Assembly: GCA_947456345.1 (NCBI GenBank) | Contig: CANGQU010000029.1 | Location: 1 to 7,570 of the forward strand | Source of the DNA: Alphaproteobacteria bacterium | Lineage (GTDB): Bacteria > Pseudomonadota > Alphaproteobacteria > SHNJ01 | Reading direction: 5' to 3' | Length of the DNA stretch: 7,570 bases | Part shown: one piece after another, positions 6,510 through 7,570 of the stretch | How positions within the stretch are numbered: position 1 is the stretch's first letter | Layout of the letters: each line of letters opens with the position of its first letter | The notes under the pieces: generated by a model | Database searches by the model: none | What the model saw: the letters and a program-made list of their open reading frames with translations, nothing else | Told to the model about the DNA's origin: nothing | Made by a program: the position numbers and the translations under genes

Positions 6510-7570
6510 TTATTGTAAATACCGTTGTTCCAAATGCATTTTATAATGCTGTAATTCCAGCCCGTGGCCCGTGGCCTGGCGCAACAATTCCTCGCCATCG
6601 CACAGACTGGCCTTGGCATGCACATTCGCGCGCAACCAGCCGATCAAGGGCTTGAAATCACCGACCGCTAGACCAGCGCGGGCATTGCCGCCTAGGGCCT
6701 GATTGGCTGTGGCAAATAATTGCGCCGCCGCAATCGCGCCCAAGCTATAGGTTGGGAAATAACCGAATGCGCCCGATGGCCAATGCACGTCCTGCAAACA
6801 CCCCATGCGATCATCGGGCGGGGTGATACCCAACAATTCGCGCATGCCGTCATTAAATGCGCCGGGCAGATCGGCCAATACTAAATCGCCGCGAATCATC
6901 GCTCGCTCGAGGCGAAAACGCAGTATGATGTGCAATGGGTACGTCACCTCGTCCGCTTCAACGCGGATCAAGCTTGGGGCAACGCGTTTTTGCCAGGCTT
7001 GCAATTGTGGTACGGTAAAATGCGCGGCTTGGGCAGGAAATGCCCGAGCCAGCAAGGGCGCTAGAAATTCCGCGAATTCGGCGCTGCGCGCGCATTGCAT
7101 TTCGATAAACAGCGATTGGCTTTCATGCATCGCCATCCCACGCGCCTTGCCGACCGGCTGATACCGCCATGGGCGGGGCAGACCGGCTTCGTACATCGCA
7201 TGGCCGGATTCATGCAATAGGCTCATCAAACTTTGCCAGCAATCATCCGTACGGTAACGGGTGGTCAGGCGGATATCGTCCACCACCCCGCCGCAAAACG
7301 GATGGGTGCTGATATCCAAACGGCCCTGGGTAAAATCAAACCCTACTTGGCGCAATAAATCGCTGCATAATTTTTCTTGGGCAGGAATCGGAAATGGACC
7401 GCTGGGCATGGTAAAGGCGGGCGCGTTTTGCGCCAGTATCTTTCCCAGCAAATTGGGCAAATACGCCGCAAGGTCATCGAAAATCTGGGTCAGCTTGGCT
7501 TCGTTCAGCCCGGGTTCGTATTCATCCAACAACGCCTCGTAAGGGGTGGTGCCGAACGCAGACGCCTTGG
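6510..7570 (-). CDS. M32 family metallocarboxypeptidase (carboxypeptidase Taq type), partial
   Basis: A zinc carboxypeptidase that removes C-terminal residues from peptides in the cytoplasm. The 5' end is outside the window: the frame is open to base 7570, with FGTTPYEALLDEYEPG just inside, typical of the family and not an N-terminus. About 353 of some 500 residues are present. Clear M32 signatures in order are STHPF (nt 7292-7306), DDIRLTTRY, the zinc motif HESGH (HEXXH, nt 7200-7214), HESQSLFIE with the third ligand, VEADEVTYPLHIILRFRLE, and LQDVHWPSGAFGYFPTYSLG. The active-site region appears intact. The TAA stop (6512-6510) begins an A-tract leading into the ribosome binding site of the M16 gene 16 bp away. 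Two peptidases in tandem suggest a shared role in peptide turnover; this is inference from position. Confidence 0.96.
   Translation of the reverse strand, partial: KASAFGTTPYEALLDEYEPGLNEAKLTQIFDDLAAYLPNLLGKILAQNAPAFTMPSGPFPIPAQEKLCSDLLRQVGFDFTQGRLDISTHPFCGGVVDDIRLTTRYRTDDCWQSLMSLLHESGHAMYEAGLPRPWRYQPVGKARGMAMHESQSLFIEMQCARSAEFAEFLAPLLARAFPAQAAHFTVPQLQAWQKRVAPSLIRVEADEVTYPLHIILRFRLERAMIRGDLVLADLPGAFNDGMRELLGITPPDDRMGCLQDVHWPSGAFGYFPTYSLGAIAAAQLFATANQALGGNARAGLAVGDFKPLIGWLRANVHAKASLCDGEELLRQATGHGLELQHYKMHLEQRYLQ

Noticed and set aside
6494..6625. In-frame 44-codon extension of the M16 peptidase to ATG 6625
   Set aside because: It lies wholly inside the M32 coding region in another frame, resembles no M16 N-terminus, and the ATG at 6493 has its own ribosome binding site.
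1..7570. Mobile elements, CRISPR arrays, tRNA/rRNA genes or a novel defence-like system
   Set aside because: Nearly all bases are accounted for by eight recognisable chromosomal genes; no transposase, direct-repeat array or RNA-gene signature was seen.

Overview
The window looks like a piece of an ordinary, gene-dense alphaproteobacterial chromosome. The evidence is a GcvT, a small lipoprotein of a type I associate with Alphaproteobacteria (CP-x-x-x-L-x-DA after the lipobox), an ispH-rnhA pair, a ScsB-like DsbD, YqgE/AlgH, a mitochondrial-processing-peptidase-like M16 protease and an M32 carboxypeptidase. Base composition is moderately GC-rich. Genes are tightly packed, with overlaps of 4 to 8 bp; the only real non-coding gap is about 110 bp, and no gene-free stretch exceeds 300 bp. 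The genus cannot be fixed from sequence alone.

Layout, left to right. (1) Minus strand, 1-1139: a lipoprotein gene (639-1139) runs into gcvT (starts at 646 and leaves the window at base 1); they overlap by 8 bp. (2) Plus strand, 1167-2575: ispH (isoprenoid precursor synthesis) and rnhA (RNase HI) overlap by 4 bp through GTGA. (3) Minus strand, 2568-4553: a 661-residue thiol:disulfide reductase of the DsbD/ScsB type, whose stop overlaps that of rnhA tail to tail. (4) 4554-4664: an AT-rich divergent promoter region with a striking dyad. (5) Plus strand, 4665-5246: yqgE/algH. (6) Minus strand, 5243-7570: an M32 metallocarboxypeptidase (5' end outside the window) followed 16 bp later by an M16 zinc protease, whose stop codon shares CTAG with that of yqgE.

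The genes do not form one pathway. They are housekeeping functions: one-carbon metabolism, isoprenoids, RNA-DNA hybrid removal, periplasmic disulfide reduction and peptide turnover. The two metallopeptidases probably form an operon. I found no mobile element, CRISPR array, tRNA, rRNA or unknown multi-gene system. The points most worth checking are the dyad between dsbD and yqgE, the 27-bp divergent gap between the lipoprotein gene and ispH with no ribosome binding site on either side, and a Glu-to-Cys change in a conserved GcvT motif.
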